A stretch of DNA of 64,000 bases, taken from NCBI RefSeq assembly GCF_964340395.1, contig NC_135561.1, forward strand, positions 10,401,232-10,465,231, given 5' to 3'. Below are positions 23,326 to 35,539 of the stretch, piece by piece. A program made the position numbers and the translations under genes. Position 1 is the stretch's first letter, and each line of letters starts with the position of its first letter. Below the pieces are notes generated by a model. The model was not told the DNA's origin. It saw only the letters and a program-made list of their open reading frames with translations, and did no database searches. The stretch is from Glandiceps talaboti (taxonomy: Eukaryota > Hemichordata > Enteropneusta > Spengelidae).

Positions 23326-23500
23326 ATATGTACATGACTATGCGTGTACATGTACATGTATATACATGTATGTGTGTGTGTATGCATGCATACATGTACA
23401 TGCTTTGAAAGTAGTATGAGAGGTATATGTATTCATTAATTACATTGCATATGAATTATGATGGAAAACAGTACAATAGTGCTATTTCAAAATGTTTTAC

Positions 23501-23882
23501 TGCAGGCGGTGTGCTCACTTTAGGTAGGTCGCAGCCACTTCCATTTTGCAGTTGTAATTGATTGCATTCACCATACATGTGGTGCATGCAGCGGCATCTG
23601 GCAAGTGATCTAGCAAAAGCATTTTTAAGTTTCTGTCTTAAGAAATATGTACCTTATACAATGTAGATATATATTACATGTAGTTGTATTCAGGGTTTCA
23701 AAATGAAATAATCTTGAGCAATATTGCGACGTCGGTCATAATGTATAATCAAGACTTCCAAAAGTACTTTCGCTGGATTGCGTGCTGCATGCAGCTTCAC
23801 ACACTACTGCAGACGTGATCAATTATAACTGCAAAATGGAATTGACTGCGACCTATCTAGAATGAGTGCACCACCAGCTGCA
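23501..23882. mobile_element. MITE with GGTAGGTCGCAG-type long inverted ends
   Basis: About 57-bp imperfect terminal inverted repeats: GTAGGTCGCAGCCACTTCCA … TTTTGCAGTTGTAATTGATTG, minus one base, at left, and the reverse complement of that pattern ending GAGTGCACCACCAGCTGCA at right. The interior contains two GCATGCAG blocks. It is non-coding. Confidence 0.8.
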
Positions 23883-24284
23883 AACCATTTCAGAATAGAG
23901 CTGTTACAGTCCTCTACATGTATATGTTATATTTATATTCAGGGTATACTCTATTACTCCATAACTGCTCTAAAGCAGAGAGATTAACTGACAATGATTT
24001 CAACACACGCATGTAAAAGTCACTTGTACTTCTCCATGTAATTATTCATGTCTTACATTTAGCTTGTCACTGCCATTAAATTGACTTGTTATAAAGTTTG
24101 TTGAGTGATGATGGAGAAAGTTTGACCTGGATACCCTGGGAGAGGTCAAGGAAAATGAATGAAATTATAATAGTGTAATTATGCCCCGACCTCCTTTCAT
24201 ACTAAATTGATATGCTTATTATGTTTGCTAATGAAAGGCATGACTTTTTGTTTTTGAATAAAAGAGATGGAACTGGGCTTTCAT

Positions 24285-24605
24285 GACATACATGTGCTAA
24301 GGGATAGGGGAAACAAAAATTTGGTGTTTCAAGACATTGTAATTAAAAAGGGATAGTGGAAGGCAAAATTTGATGTGACACTCACAACACAGTATAAATT
24401 AAGGAGAGAAGAATTGAAAATTTAGTGTGTCATGACAAAATAAGGGATAGGAGAAGTGAAATTTGGTTGTGGCAACCCCAGTAATAGAAAGGGGAATTTA
24501 ATATGGTAAAACTGACATAGTTTCCAATACGTTGTACCATAATTTTGGTAGGGAACCCTGGTAAAACTAAAATAACGAGAGAACTCAGGTAGATTTTACC
24601 TGCTT
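24285..24605. repeat. dispersed repeat ending in AGGTAGATTTTACCT, copy 2
   Basis: Contains internal short repeats 'AAGGGATAGGGGAA…AAATTTGGTGTGTCA' and ends with GTAGGGAACCCTGGTAAAAC … CAGGTAGATTTTACCTGC. Related to 14230-14405 and 34540-34720. Confidence 0.6.
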
Positions 24606-25139
24606 ACCATCCTTACTACCTTGTGACTTACGTGTGCCGTAACTAGAATTGCATACACACTAATTTGCATATTTATTTGCATGTATGTTTTTACCACAAT
24701 TACCGAATGTCAAGACAAAGTAATAAGGGTATTCAGTGTTGCAGCCAGAGGAGGTTTTTGGATCATTTGACACACATTTTTTTGGACCTGACCCACAATT
24801 TTGGAAGTGATGGGTCATAGATGACCCACACTAAAATTGTATGCAAATATGTTCAGCAACATGACCACACCTATAGCAACAGCCAAATGATCATGTATAT
24901 TGCATAGATAACAACAGGGTTGGATAGGCAACTGGATAATCATTCAGCAAATATCTAGCATGGATCAACATGTGGGTAAATATTTCTAAAAACTGTACAG
25001 TTATGCTACAACACCATTGACACTTTTCTTATGATGTCCCCCCAAAATCTATGATGACCCAGAAAAATGAGAGTCTCAGGACACTATGTCCCACTCTTTC
25101 AAAAGGTTGGCTGCAACACTGCGGTATTTGTGATGTCAT

Positions 25140-25600
25140 CACAAGAGGTTTTCCCATAAACCTTTGCAGGAAATACCAAAAATGGTTGAACACATGTCAA
25201 GTGCAGTAGGGCTTCTTTATAAGATTTCAAAGTTGAATAAGTTACCGAGGTGCTATTATATCGCTGAAAAATCACATTAAAGTTGATAGTGGTAATCACT
25301 ACAAGGGTACTAAAAGCAGAAATAAGTCTGACTGGATTTTTCCTCCCATAAACCTGTGCAGGAAATACCAAAAATGGTTGAACACATGTCAAGTGCAGTA
25401 GGGCTTCTTTACAAGATTTCAAAGTTGAATAAGTTACCGAGGTGCTATTATATCACTGAAAAATCACATTAAAGTTGATAGCTGTAATCACTACAAGGGT
25501 ACTAAAAGCAGAAATAAATCTGACTGGATTTTTCCTTTAAGTTGATAGCAGTTATCATTTACAAGTGTACTAAAACAGACATAGCCCAGACTGGATTTTT
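25140..25600. repeat. 192-bp tandem duplication, 2.4 units
   Basis: CCCATAAACCT(T/G)TGCAGGAAA starts at 25153 and 25345, exactly 192 bp apart, and the units are almost identical. A partial third unit (TTAAGTTGATAGCAGTTATC …) follows. A dispersed, rearranged relative lies at 45430-45712, its right part inverted. Confidence 0.9.
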
Positions 25601-26263
25601 CCTTTAAATTCTTTTAGCCATAATATAGTAAGAGTTTGTTATTCTATCAAATACTTTTTGACAAGATAACCATAAAAGTCTTGATTTCATTTGTAATTAA
25701 TCTTATCTTACAAGAAATTCTCTCTAGAAAAATTCCAACAATCTCGGTGTACCACCCACACAGACATGTATTGAGACGCTAACACAATGAGATTCGGAGC
25801 TGTTTGAAACATTAAGATATAAAGTCCAGATACAAAAAAAAATTGAGCTCTTTTATCATTAATGTTAGACTTATCTATGATGTATGGCAGTGTGGGTATT
25901 AGTGGAATTTTGTGTGGTTGAGTAATGTATATGTTTATGTACTGGATTCACAAGTCTGAACGTAACCTACCGATTATTACAGAATTCTCTACTTTTGATG
26001 ATGCTATGGAACATACACCCAAGGCATATTGAAATATATTTGAAATATTCCTCACTCCAAAAAGTCCCTGCACATGTTTCTATAAACCTTCACCTACATT
26101 TTGTGACACGTGTCAAATGCAGAGTCTGTGTTTATTTTGCCATTGAAGAGTGTGGTCCTAACGATTGGTGTCAGTGACATAACACACATGGTACACATAG
26201 TAACACTAACTTTTGAAGTGGTACAAGCTGGGTGATTTAATCCAATATATTCAAGTGAACCTA
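25601..26263. other. intronic sequence, no gene seen
   Basis: AT-rich; no recognisable exon. Confidence 0.5.
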
Positions 26264-26629
26264 TAGGCCATACTTGGTTCCGGTTACCCGACCCCACCTT
26301 GTTTTTCACACCGACCCTAAACTTTTTTTTACGTATTCGAGAAAAATAATAATAAAATTGTGAAAATTGTGAAGTCTCACAAGAAAAAGTGGGTGCGGAA
26401 ACTGACTTCAACCTAAAAAGACAATATAAAACTATTGTTCCAATCTGTAATGGCTGTACATCTGATAGGAAGAACTAAACAACACAGAGACAATATGGAA
26501 AACAATGGAAAACCTGAATTAGACACTTACACGTGAAAAAATTTACATAATAAAATTTTTAAAAAATCTACCTAACCCACCTATTTTAAAATTGAATGTA
26601 ATCAAAACCACACATTTTTTTACGCCGTA
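26264..26629. mobile_element. MITE, TTCCGGTTACC family, copy 1
   Basis: A ~370-bp element with imperfect inverted ends, TTCCGGTTACCCGACCCCAC at left and CCACCTATTTTAAAATTGAATG, trimmed to fit, then GTAATCaaAACCACACA at right. The conserved interior includes GTGGGTGCGGAAACTGAC and GGCTGTACATCTGATAGGAA. Family members lie at 35154, 37433, 41192 and 51175 (inverted). Open frames across it recur from copy to copy but lack conserved coding features. Confidence 0.85.
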
Positions 26630-27890
26630 CATGAAATTTCTGCAATCATGTGAAAAAGTCCTCAATGACATCAAAACTGTCTGACATTTTTGGTACACTT
26701 GATAACATACCAAGAATTTCCTTGATATTTCAGTAGTATACAAGCATGAAATCAAAATTTTATTTTTCATCTGTGTTGTTATAAGTCAGTGTATTATATT
26801 AAGCCTATGATTCACTTTACTCAAACTTGAAAATTGTTACCTGAAATTTTCAACTGTGTACTTTGAAAATTTGAAAAAATTGAAAATGTCAAGTTTGTGT
26901 TTGGATCAAAAATTTAATGGATCCATTTATATCAATAAAATACTTATTAAACAATTTTTTTTCATTCTATAATACCGTAACTGTCACAATTATAATAATT
27001 ATCTTCTGGCATTGTTAGAATATTTGATTGCATATTGGGACATTTTTTCATATGTTTTATAAATTGTATCATCAAATTGTTATAAAAGTTATATGATCTC
27101 GATACCAGGTTTGAGTTCAGTCACTTGTAATTTGGTTTAGTATGCTTCAGTAAGTAGAATACTGTGAGTCCCTTTTGACTAAATATACAGCAAAAGTTAA
27201 AAGTTCCAAAATGTAGAAACTCAGCAGGTGCCCCTTTAAGTGTGGATTCAGTAAGTAGAATGCATGTACTACCCGTATGCAGCATAAACTACCATATAAT
27301 AAATGCATAAATGCTGTTTATGTCCCTTTAATGTGTCTGAATGTATAATTTTAAACTGTTCTGTATCCTATTAAACAAGGATATCACTACTTTATAGCAC
27401 AAGCATAAGGTCGTGACCTTTGAAGTGATCCTAATCACCACCCACGATCCTTTGCTGCTGGCTGTACAAATGTTTTGGGTGTTTGGTTACAAGTACCTTG
27501 CAATAAATGTCTGCTTAGCAGATAAGCGTGTGCCTGGCACACTTTATGAAAGACATTAGAGTGATAAGAGTTGGAAGTTATTGAGAAAATCAGAAGTTTA
27601 AAACATTTACTATGATAATGGAAAGTAGAAGCATCTGCAGATATTTAGTTTGAAGGACTGTATCATCATGACGTCCGTGTATAACATTCATGACAGTCTG
27701 ATGAACACTTGCATGTTTGTCCATTAACTATCATTACTATGTAAGTTATTAGTGCCTACAGCTTTTATCTATATGTTTGTCTTCTGGAAATCTTATTCGT
27801 TTAACTTCATCAAAATCTGCCAAATTTTTAAATTTATGAAAACTAAAGTTTACCTATTGTCAATTCAACTATAAATTTTATGAATTTTAA
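26630..27890. other. intronic sequence, no gene seen
   Basis: AT-rich; no recognisable exon or element. Confidence 0.5.
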
Positions 27891-27899
27891 ATTTATTTC

Positions 27900-28265
27900 T
27901 GTACTTCTGTACAATACATACATGTGAGTGTGTCTATAAATATAGTATATACATGTATGTGTGTATAATTGGATGTACATGTATATGGGAATGTGTATAT
28001 GTTATATATTGTACACATGTACATGTACATGTGCAATGTACATTGCATATACTGTATAGTATGTACATGTATATGTGGATGTGTATATGTATATTGTATA
28101 CAATTGTATATATATAGTATCACTGTATATGTGGATGTGTATATTATGTATATCGTATACAAATGTACATTGTATACTGTATGGTATGTATACAAATGTA
28201 TAGTGGATGTATATACATAATTATTGTATAGCATATTGTATAGAGTATACATGTATATATACACA
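27900..28265. repeat. TATATG-rich degenerate minisatellite
   Basis: Repeated variants of 'GTATATGTGGATGTGTATAT' and TACATGTACATG. Open frames on both strands are artefacts. Confidence 0.75.
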
Positions 28266-28364
28266 AAGGTGGGAGTGCAAAAATAATGAGTAAAACAGTC
28301 CTGATAAATAAATTCAATCCTGATGTTTCCATTCAATATTCTTTCTCATAGGATATTTATACAC

Positions 28365-28565
28365 AAATGTGTGTATGTGGGTGTATATATTCATGTACAT
28401 CAACAGTATGTATGTGTGTTATTGTATTATTGTGTGTTGGTGTACATACATGTGTATGACTGTTATTGTGTTACTGTGTGTGTGTTGGTGTACATATGTG
28501 TATGACTTACTGTGTACTTTGTGTGTTGGTGTATGTGAATGTGTATATCTACATGTATGTATACA
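28365..28565. repeat. ~60-bp TG-rich minisatellite
   Basis: Units of 'GTGTGTTGGTGTACATA' … 'TGTATGACTGTTATTGTG', about three copies. Confidence 0.75.
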
Positions 28566-28894
28566 ATGTAGTTGTAAATAATTGTAATGGGAAGCCATTA
28601 AAACATATGATTCGCAGTTCAATTGTTCTAATGACAAAAAATTCCATTTGTCTATGAAAGACAGTTTTATCGTGTAACAATAGTTGTATCAAGAACACAT
28701 TAAAAGTATGTTTTTATTTCCATTTATTTCTAATGAATGAGTAATATTTGATACTAAAAATAATTCTCTCATTTCCTTATTGCTAATGAATGAATGGATG
28801 AGTTAGATATAAATTGATACAATTAATGTCTTTTTTGACACACATCTGAAGTACAAAATGTATATCTCCTAGTCTAGTTCCTCTACGGTATCGT

Positions 28895-29950
28895 TACAAT
28901 TTATACAGGTTATGCAAGTGGCTGAAAAACAAGATTTAATTTATGTGTTGCTTACATGTAGGTCTGAGAAGTACAGGTGGTATATTTTATATATACAGGT
29001 TATCGGAAATTTAGTTGATGCAAGTGGCTGAGAAACAAGATTTAATTTATGTGTTGCCTAGGTCTGAGAAGTACAGGTGGTATATTTTATATATACAGGT
29101 TATCGGAAATTTAGTTGATGCAAGTGGCTGAGAAACAAGATTTAATTTATGTGTTGCCTAGGTCTGAGAAGTACAGGTGGTATATTTTATATATACAGGT
29201 TATCGGAAATTTAGTTGATGCAAGTGGCTGAGAAACAAGATTTAATTTATATGTTGCCTTCTCTAGGTCTTATTATCCACAGTAGTACATGTAGTATATT
29301 TTGTATTGTATACGTACAGGTTTATCCAAAATTTAGTTGTTGCAAGTAGCTGAGAAACAGAGTTTAATTTATGTGTTGCCTAGGTCTGAGAAGTACAGGT
29401 GCATTGTATTATATTTTATATATATACAGGTTTATCGGAAATTTAGTTGATGCAAGTAGCTGAGAAACAAGATTTAATTTATATGTTGCCTTCTCTAGGT
29501 CTTATAATCCACAGTAGTACATGTAGTATATTTTGTATTGTATACATACAGGTTTATCCGAAATTTAATTGATGCAAGTAGCTGAGAAACAAGATTTAAT
29601 TTATGTGTTGCCTAGGTCTGAGAAGTACAGGTACATTGTAGTATACAGGTTTATCCGAAATTTAGTTGATGCAAGTGGCTGAGAAACAAAGTTTAATTTA
29701 TGTGTTGCCTTCTCTATAGGTCTTATATTATATAAGTACATGTATGATTTAGTATATTATATATAATACAAGTTATCAGAAATTTAGTAAATGTAAATGG
29801 CTGAGAAACAAAGTTTAATTTATGTGTTGCCTTCTCTAGGTGTTATTATATTAGTACCGATGTATTTTGTATAATTATATATCGCATTGGAAATTTAGTT
29901 GATGCAAGTGGCTGAGAAACAAGATTTAATTTATATCTTGCCTTACCTAG
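28895..29950. repeat. 100-bp tandem array, ten units
   Basis: The core is GGCTGAGAAACAAGATTTAA, with CAGGTTATCGGAAATTTAGT before and GTGTTGCCTAGGTCTGAGAA after. Three central units (cores at 29026, 29126, 29226) are spaced exactly 100 bp apart and are nearly identical. Outer units (near 28920, 29350, 29458, 29580, 29670, 29792 and 29910) are diverged and vary in length, so recent homogenisation is central. Confidence 0.93.
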
Positions 29951-30156
29951 GTCTTGCTGTATATGTGAGTAGGACTCAGCTGTGTGAGAGAGTGCCAACT
30001 GATGAGATGTCCTGTAGTAGACATCATTTCATTCTACTAATGACATAAATTAGTCACACATCACTTCTATAGTACATATATTGATTGTTAATTTTCATCA
30101 TTTATGCAGTCTTTATTCCAATTATACTATGTACATGTATGTGCCGTCGTATTTAG

Positions 30157-30307
30157 ATGTTATTCTCCAATATTTTTCTTCGTTTAGCCAAGAAAAATAT
30201 GAGTGACCTAAGGGGCCTTTGTCACTACAAGTCGCTAGACTCATAGTGACAACCCTTAGGTCAAGAGTATTTTCTGGCTGAATGAAGAAAAATATTGGAG
30301 AATTACA
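30157..30307. mobile_element. palindromic MITE, GTGACAAAGGCCC family, copy 2 (best preserved)
   Basis: The ends ATGTTATTCTCCAATATTTT and AAAATATTGGAGAATTACAT are inverted. The inverted arms continue through TTCTTCGTTTAGCCA and TGGCTGAATGAAGAA. The inner arms carry GTGACCTAAGGGGCCTTTGT and CAACCCTTAGGTCA. Confidence 0.85.
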
Positions 30308-30309
30308 TA

Positions 30310-31035
30310 CAATGTAATTATACCAGCACCGGTATTAGCAAAAGAAAAGTCAGAAAGTAATGGAAATTTTGAGCGTTTTGACTCATATTTCGAACACAGC
30401 ACTGCAGAACCAGTGACGCGTTGTTTTGACATAGACACACGCTGTCCTGACGTAGAATGATCAGACTTTATATTCCATATTTTTGTTCAACTTGGCTCAT
30501 GCATGGTATAGAGTACATTGTATCATTACAAGTCTACAGATCTGTAATTTTTTCTCCAGTTTGAATCTGTCAGAGTTCCTGGCTGGAATGTTTTCTTATG
30601 ATACGTACAGATGTATCCTAGATCTCTTTTCTTTTTTTTGTAATCTTGATACATATATATATGGTGGGTTTCTGGTTATCTTTGGCAGTTGACAAGATAA
30701 AGCCCACCAATCCAGTTACAATGATCACAAGCTCACTATATACATTTAGTTCAGTGTTCTTCTTCATTGGATTTCTCACCTGGTTTGGAGTATTGTCACT
30801 TCTTGGCTATCTTGGTTAGGTTGTCTGAAATACATGTATTCAAAGGCTCAATTAATTTAATTCTCATCAGTTCATTTTATATATTTTTTTAGGACTCCAA
30901 CTCTATAATTAATAACTTTGTTATTTGTATTTACTTACGACAGTTTTTTTATAATCCATGTTTTGACCTATGTGTTGTATGTGTACGATGGAGTGTACAA
31001 TATATCGGCTATACAATCATGTACATTTTGATGTA
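30310..31035. other. intronic sequence, no gene seen
   Basis: AT-rich, with slightly GC-richer sequence near 30400-30460. No recognisable exon. Confidence 0.45.
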
Positions 31036-31038
31036 AAC

Positions 31039-31314
31039 CAGGGCTCGAAATTAACAGTAGTTCCATGTCCACAGACTACCAATTCTTGTCATGGGGCTAC
31101 CATAATTTGTAGCTGGTAGCCCATTCATACTACCACTGATTATGCAATGATTTAATGGATCATCGATGGAAGATTTACAAAGAGAAAGTATTTCCAAAAC
31201 ACATCTATTTCCAGTTCAGGAATATAGGATTATTGGTCACCATCCCTGGCTACCACTCTCTACATTTCGTAGCCCACTAGGACTACCAAAGAAAAAAGTG
31301 AACTTTGAGCCCTG
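31039..31314 (+). mobile_element. hAT-like MITE, complete copy
   Basis: A 276-bp element with inverted ends CAGGGCTCGAAATTAAC and GTGAACTTTGAGCCCTG. CAGGG-type termini are common in hAT elements. An 8-bp target duplication is not obvious (ATGTAAAC left, CAAACTGA right), so the superfamily is an inference. The interior has repeated GGCTACCA/TGGTAGCC-type words arranged symmetrically. Other copies lie at 16131 and 34246; a related subfamily starts near 32471, 39056 and 53736. Confidence 0.8.
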
Positions 31315-31319
31315 CAAAC

Positions 31320-32465
31320 TGAACGCATGCCATTACTTAAATTAGCAGATACGTAAACTTTCCCAGAAAAAGTGTCTTAAAGCATTTTTTTTCCAAGAAA
31401 CCGCACCTTTTAGCAATTAAAAAAATAAACTTTCCAAGAAATGACTTAATCTAGCCGTATACATATACTGGCTACTTCTGGAGTTATGAATTGAGCAGTC
31501 ACGAACAATTACTCATATGGAGCCTACAGGTGCCATGTGTTTAATAGGCTGGAGTGTCTCAGCCATAGATTGTAGTTTGACTTGCAAAGCCTTGGTACTT
31601 CTAACAGAGTCAATATATGTATGATACAATGCACATGTAGCAAGCATGGAACATAGCCCTGTCACATGCTGTCCTATCACATGCTGTACTATCACATGCC
31701 TGTCCTGTCACAAACCTGATTTGAATCTGTATTAGTGTAAAATTGTGTGTCTATACACATGTATGTCTGCATGGAAAAAAATTACAGATGACCAGCACCG
31801 TAAAAAGGAGAAATGGAAAACCTCCACGGGAAAATGTTCAACATTCCATAGTGCCAATTGTGCTATGTACAAAATGTAAGTGTACGTGACGCATGCAAAT
31901 TGCCTCCACATTAATAATGAAACGGATATGCTTCTCACTATTAAACTAAAGTAGTGTCACCAATCAAAAGTGTAATTACAGTAACTAGATATTTTATGGT
32001 ATAATTTCACCAGTACTGTGTTGTAATTAGTATCTATTGACATCAATTTCAGACAACTCCCTGGCAGGTGTTAATTTTGCTGCCATTAATTATCAGCATC
32101 TGTTGTACAGTGTCTGGTACGGACCTTTAGGAATACAAGTCGTGGACTCAGTATCTCAGACAAATTTGGTTCTCAGTTAATTGATGTACATGTACATTTA
32201 TACATGTACACACCTGACAGGAATACCTGAGACAGATTTTGTCCCTAAAGCATTTTGAACCAAGGCAAATTTTGATCTCAGTATTTAGAGATTGATATTA
32301 TACAATGTAGACCAATTTGAATAAATTTTGAACACAAAATTGAAATAAAACTTCAAATGGTTCAATTGAACTTGAAGACAGGATGGGTATTTCGACCTCC
32401 AGCCCAAATCTAGCCACTACATTTTGTTTCATTGAAAGACTTTAGTGTATATATTTGTATGTATC
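31320..32465. other. intronic sequence, no gene recognised
   Basis: A minus-strand frame at about 31513-31610 (STKALQVKLQSMAETLQPIK) follows an acceptor-like TTGACTCTGTTAG. It looks mildly coding-like but has no donor of quality and no recognised family. Confidence 0.3.
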
Positions 32466-32470
32466 AGTGT

Positions 32471-32545
32471 CGGGGCTCAAAAGAGCAGTAGTCCAGGACA
32501 CATATCATGTCCTGTCTGCTAGATTTATAAGATTGTAGACTGTTA
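32471..32545 (+). mobile_element. fragment of the GGGCTCGAAATT-type subfamily
   Basis: GGGGCTCAAAAGAGCAGTAG … CTGCTAGATTTATAAG resembles the starts of 39056 and 53736. Confidence 0.4.
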
Positions 32546-32914
32546 CACAGAAGGAAATCAAAAGAAAAACATAGCTTAAAGTTAAACTGTTCACTTGGGG
32601 CTAAATTTGACTACTCAGTGCAGAAGTTAAATTCAAGCATTGTATGTGCATGTGCCACAATAGCATGGGTATACTTTACAGTTATAGTTCCAAGATCTCA
32701 TAAAGAAGATCCTCTGGAGAATATTACTTTTATGTCATGTCTCAAGGTAGACATACATGATGTACATTGTATATCAAAAGAGGATAGATATAGTATTGTC
32801 AGTATATTTGAATTGAAAGTAGTACACATTTCTATTTGAATTATGGTCATAGGTATGAAAGGTCATCATGAAGGGAGATTACCTGTTTATTCATTCACAT
32901 ATCATTGATCTGAC

Positions 32915-33126
32915 TGTTCATTCATTCATTCATTCATTCATTCATTCATTCATTCATTCATTCATTCATTCATTCATTCGCTCTCACTCACTCACTCACC
33001 CACCCACCATCCCTCCCTCCCTCCCCCCTCTCTATCCATCCATCCATCCATCCATCCATCCATCCATGCATCCATCCATCCCTCCCTCCTTCCATCCATC
33101 CATCCATCCACCCCTCCCTCCCTCCC

Positions 33127-33194
<68 letters not shown>

Positions 33195-33205
33195 CATCCA
33201 TCCAC
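32915..33205. repeat. compound microsatellite (CATT)n-(CCAT)n-(CCCT)n-(TC)n
   Basis: Adjacent runs of CATT (32915-32980), CACT, CCAT (33030-33080), CCCT and a long TC run (33129-33190) make a ~290-bp polypyrimidine-rich tract on the RIM sense strand. Open frames on either strand (IHSFIHS, REREREE) are artefacts. Confidence 0.97.
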
Positions 33206-33209
33206 CCAC

Positions 33210-34245
33210 CCAGCCATACAGTCACACGTTACTGAATTTTAATGTCACATATTTGACCATAATAAATGGACACAGAAATCACCATATTCTATGTACAAAA
33301 AGTGAATTCTTTTTAATTAAAACTAAAGCTGATTTGTAAAATTGCATATGAATATTGAAAATGGAAACTTGTGTGATAGTTACATTAAGCAGTGAATCTG
33401 AAACATTCAAGGCATGTCTAGACTGGCTGTTTGACATTCAACTTGCTAAAAATACCCTGATACTACTCAATGACGTATTACTAGCATACTGAGAAGTAAG
33501 AAATAGTAACGCCTGTTGCTATATTAGCCATTAGCACTTCCAAATATATCCAGTCTATGGTGCATGTATCTCATGGGGAGGTATACTGTTTGTCTTTTTT
33601 TCAGCACATTGACATTTTGTAGAACCAAACTATCACAGAAAATCAGCTTTGACATTTGATGACCCCATCACAGGTGGTATCAGATGTGATAATCTGTGAT
33701 GATGGAAGTCAATAATGTGTATTTGTACGTACACTAGCTGTAGTTCCACTTTTTTATGGAAAATTTTGAGAATTTGAAACCTCATGATTAATGATGTCAG
33801 ACATATTGGTTTGTGATCAAATATAATGTGTACGCTGTACTGTGACATGTTTTTTTATGGAAAATTTTGAGAATTATGATAATTTTTAATAACAATGTTC
33901 AACAGAAATTCATAGATGAAGATGATTTATATAGTATTTGTCCAGAATAAAGTTGATTTGTGGCAAAAGGTAAGAGAAAAAAAGCACTTTTTGATAAATT
34001 TTGCAGAAACTGATTGGTACTGAAAAGAAAATGTCTTCCACACACTGAGGTACATGTAATTATATGTTAATCACACCCAGGTGAGTTCAAAAAAATTAGT
34101 TGGACATAAGCTGGTTATTAAAATTTAAAAATATCTATAAAAAAACCTAAAAACTTCAGAAATATGAGTGTATGGAATCTGTGTAACAGATCTTTTCTTA
34201 AACATTTTTTGTTTCCATGTGTATTTGATTACTGATAATAGGTGG
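33210..34245. other. intronic sequence with a ~100-bp-spaced direct repeat
   Basis: TTTTATGGAAAATTTTGAGA occurs near 33752 and 33854. Otherwise AT-rich with no gene. Confidence 0.5.
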
Positions 34246-34535
34246 TGCTTAACTTTTTTCTTTGGTAGCCCTAGTGGGCTAACAATTTCAGAAATTCGTA
34301 GTCCAAGGCTGGTGACAGTAATAATTCAGATAATCCTAAATTGAAAACAGAGTTCCTCTATTGGAGATATGTGTGTTATTAAAATACTTTTATGTCCGTA
34401 AATCTTCGATCCTATAAATCATTGCATAATGAGTAGTAGCCTGAGTGGGCTTGTAACCAGCTGCAAATTAAGGTGGTCCCAATGAAAAGAATGGGTAGTC
34501 TGTGGACAGGGGACAACTGTTAATTTTGAGTCCTG
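34246..34535 (-). mobile_element. hAT-like MITE, third copy
   Basis: Reverse orientation to 31039. Shares CTTTGGTAGCCCTAGTGGGC, AACAGAGTTCCTCTATTGG and GGTAGTCTGTGGACA, ending TTAATTTTGAGTCCTG. Confidence 0.75.
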
Positions 34536-34539
34536 ATTG

Positions 34540-34720
34540 AAGACATTTCAATTTTGAACAATATTTTTGCTAAGGTATAGGAATCCAATTAAACAGCTAG
34601 AGAAAGGAAATTTGGTAAAAACTTGCAAAGATTTGTCACTGAATAACTTGTTTTGTAATTATGGTTGAAAACCCCAGTAAAACAACTGAAGAACAGGGGA
34701 AGATTTTACCTACTAACCTT
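34540..34720. repeat. diverged AGGTAGATTTTACCT-type repeat
   Basis: Contains AATTATGGTTGAAAACCCC and GGGGAAGATTTTACCTAC, matching 14230-14405. It directly abuts the hAT-like MITE. Confidence 0.45.
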
Positions 34721-34817
34721 TCTTAACAAAGGCACTACATACATGTACATGTACTCAGATGTGTAACTTCTCATGCAGCCAGATTCCTTCAATGGTAAGC
34801 TCTGTGAACTAATGAAT

Positions 34818-34931
34818 AATGTTGCCAGGGGCAGCTGGCATATCTGATTGGTTGATTGTGGTCAATCGATCCAGAGTTGATCGCAATCAACCAATCAGTA
34901 ATCAAATATGGCTGCTGCCCATGGCAACATT
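34818..34931. repeat. foldback element with ATTGGTTGAT arms
   Basis: Arms AATGTTGCCAGGGGCAGC … CTGATTGGTTGATTG and CAATCAACCAATCAG … GCTGCTGCCCATGGCAACATT, trimmed to fit, are inverted around a short centre (TCGATCCAGAG). A weaker look-alike with ATTGGTTGAT/ATCAACCAAT lies at 46695-46800. Confidence 0.8.
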
Positions 34932-35153
34932 TTTTGTCAGGTGAAATGTAATGAAGCATACATTTCTTGATAACAGTGTATCTGAGCTTATTGGTAAAAC
35001 TGATTATATTGCATGATCTTTGCAACCTACTGAAGCGTAGTTTTGAGTTCTGTCAGTAAAGTACATATAACTTCCTAAGTATGTTGCATATTACATACAT
35101 ACCATGGCACGTTAAAGTAATGTTACTGCACACAAAAAGGTCAAACTTTTACG

Positions 35154-35534
35154 ATAAGGCCAAATAAATAAAGTTGTTTGGTTCTGGTTACCGACCTCCA
35201 CCTAATTTTTCACAGCCAATCCTAAACTTTTTTTACACATTTGAGAAAAATAATAATAAAATCGCAAAAATTGTGAAGTCTCGCAAGAAATAGTGGGTGC
35301 GGAAACTGACATCAACCTAAAAAGACAATATAAAACTATTCTTCCAATCTGTAATGGCTGTACATCTGATAGGAAGAAATAAACAACACAGAGACCATAT
35401 GGAAAACAATGGAAAACCTGAACTAGACACTCACACATGAAAAGAAAATGTAATAAAATAAAATAAAAAATCTACCTACCCCACCTATTTTAAAATTAAA
35501 TGTAATCGGAACCACACAATTTTTTTTTACACCC
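35154..35534. mobile_element. MITE, TTCCGGTTACC family, copy 2
   Basis: Near full length, from ATAAGGCCAAATAAATAAAG to TCGGAACCACACAATTTTTT. Its interior is highly similar to 26264-26629. Confidence 0.85.
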
Positions 35535-35539
35535 AAGTA

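Noticed and set aside
22904-23419. 171-codon open frame and its overlapping partners on both strands
   Set aside because: They are products of TATG/TCTG repeats; frames are open on both strands simply because the unit lacks stops.
31513-31695. Minus-strand frame STKALQVKLQSMAETLQPIK
   Set aside because: Coding-like composition, but no convincing donor, no family match and no partner exons.
32868-33242. Open frames rich in S/P/H or R/E
   Set aside because: Compound microsatellite CATT/CCAT/TC; no protein evidence.
26094-35438. Recurring frames (SVSAPTxSCETSQF…) in MITE copies
   Set aside because: They recur because the MITE recurs; frameshifts and stops differ between copies and there is no transposase motif.
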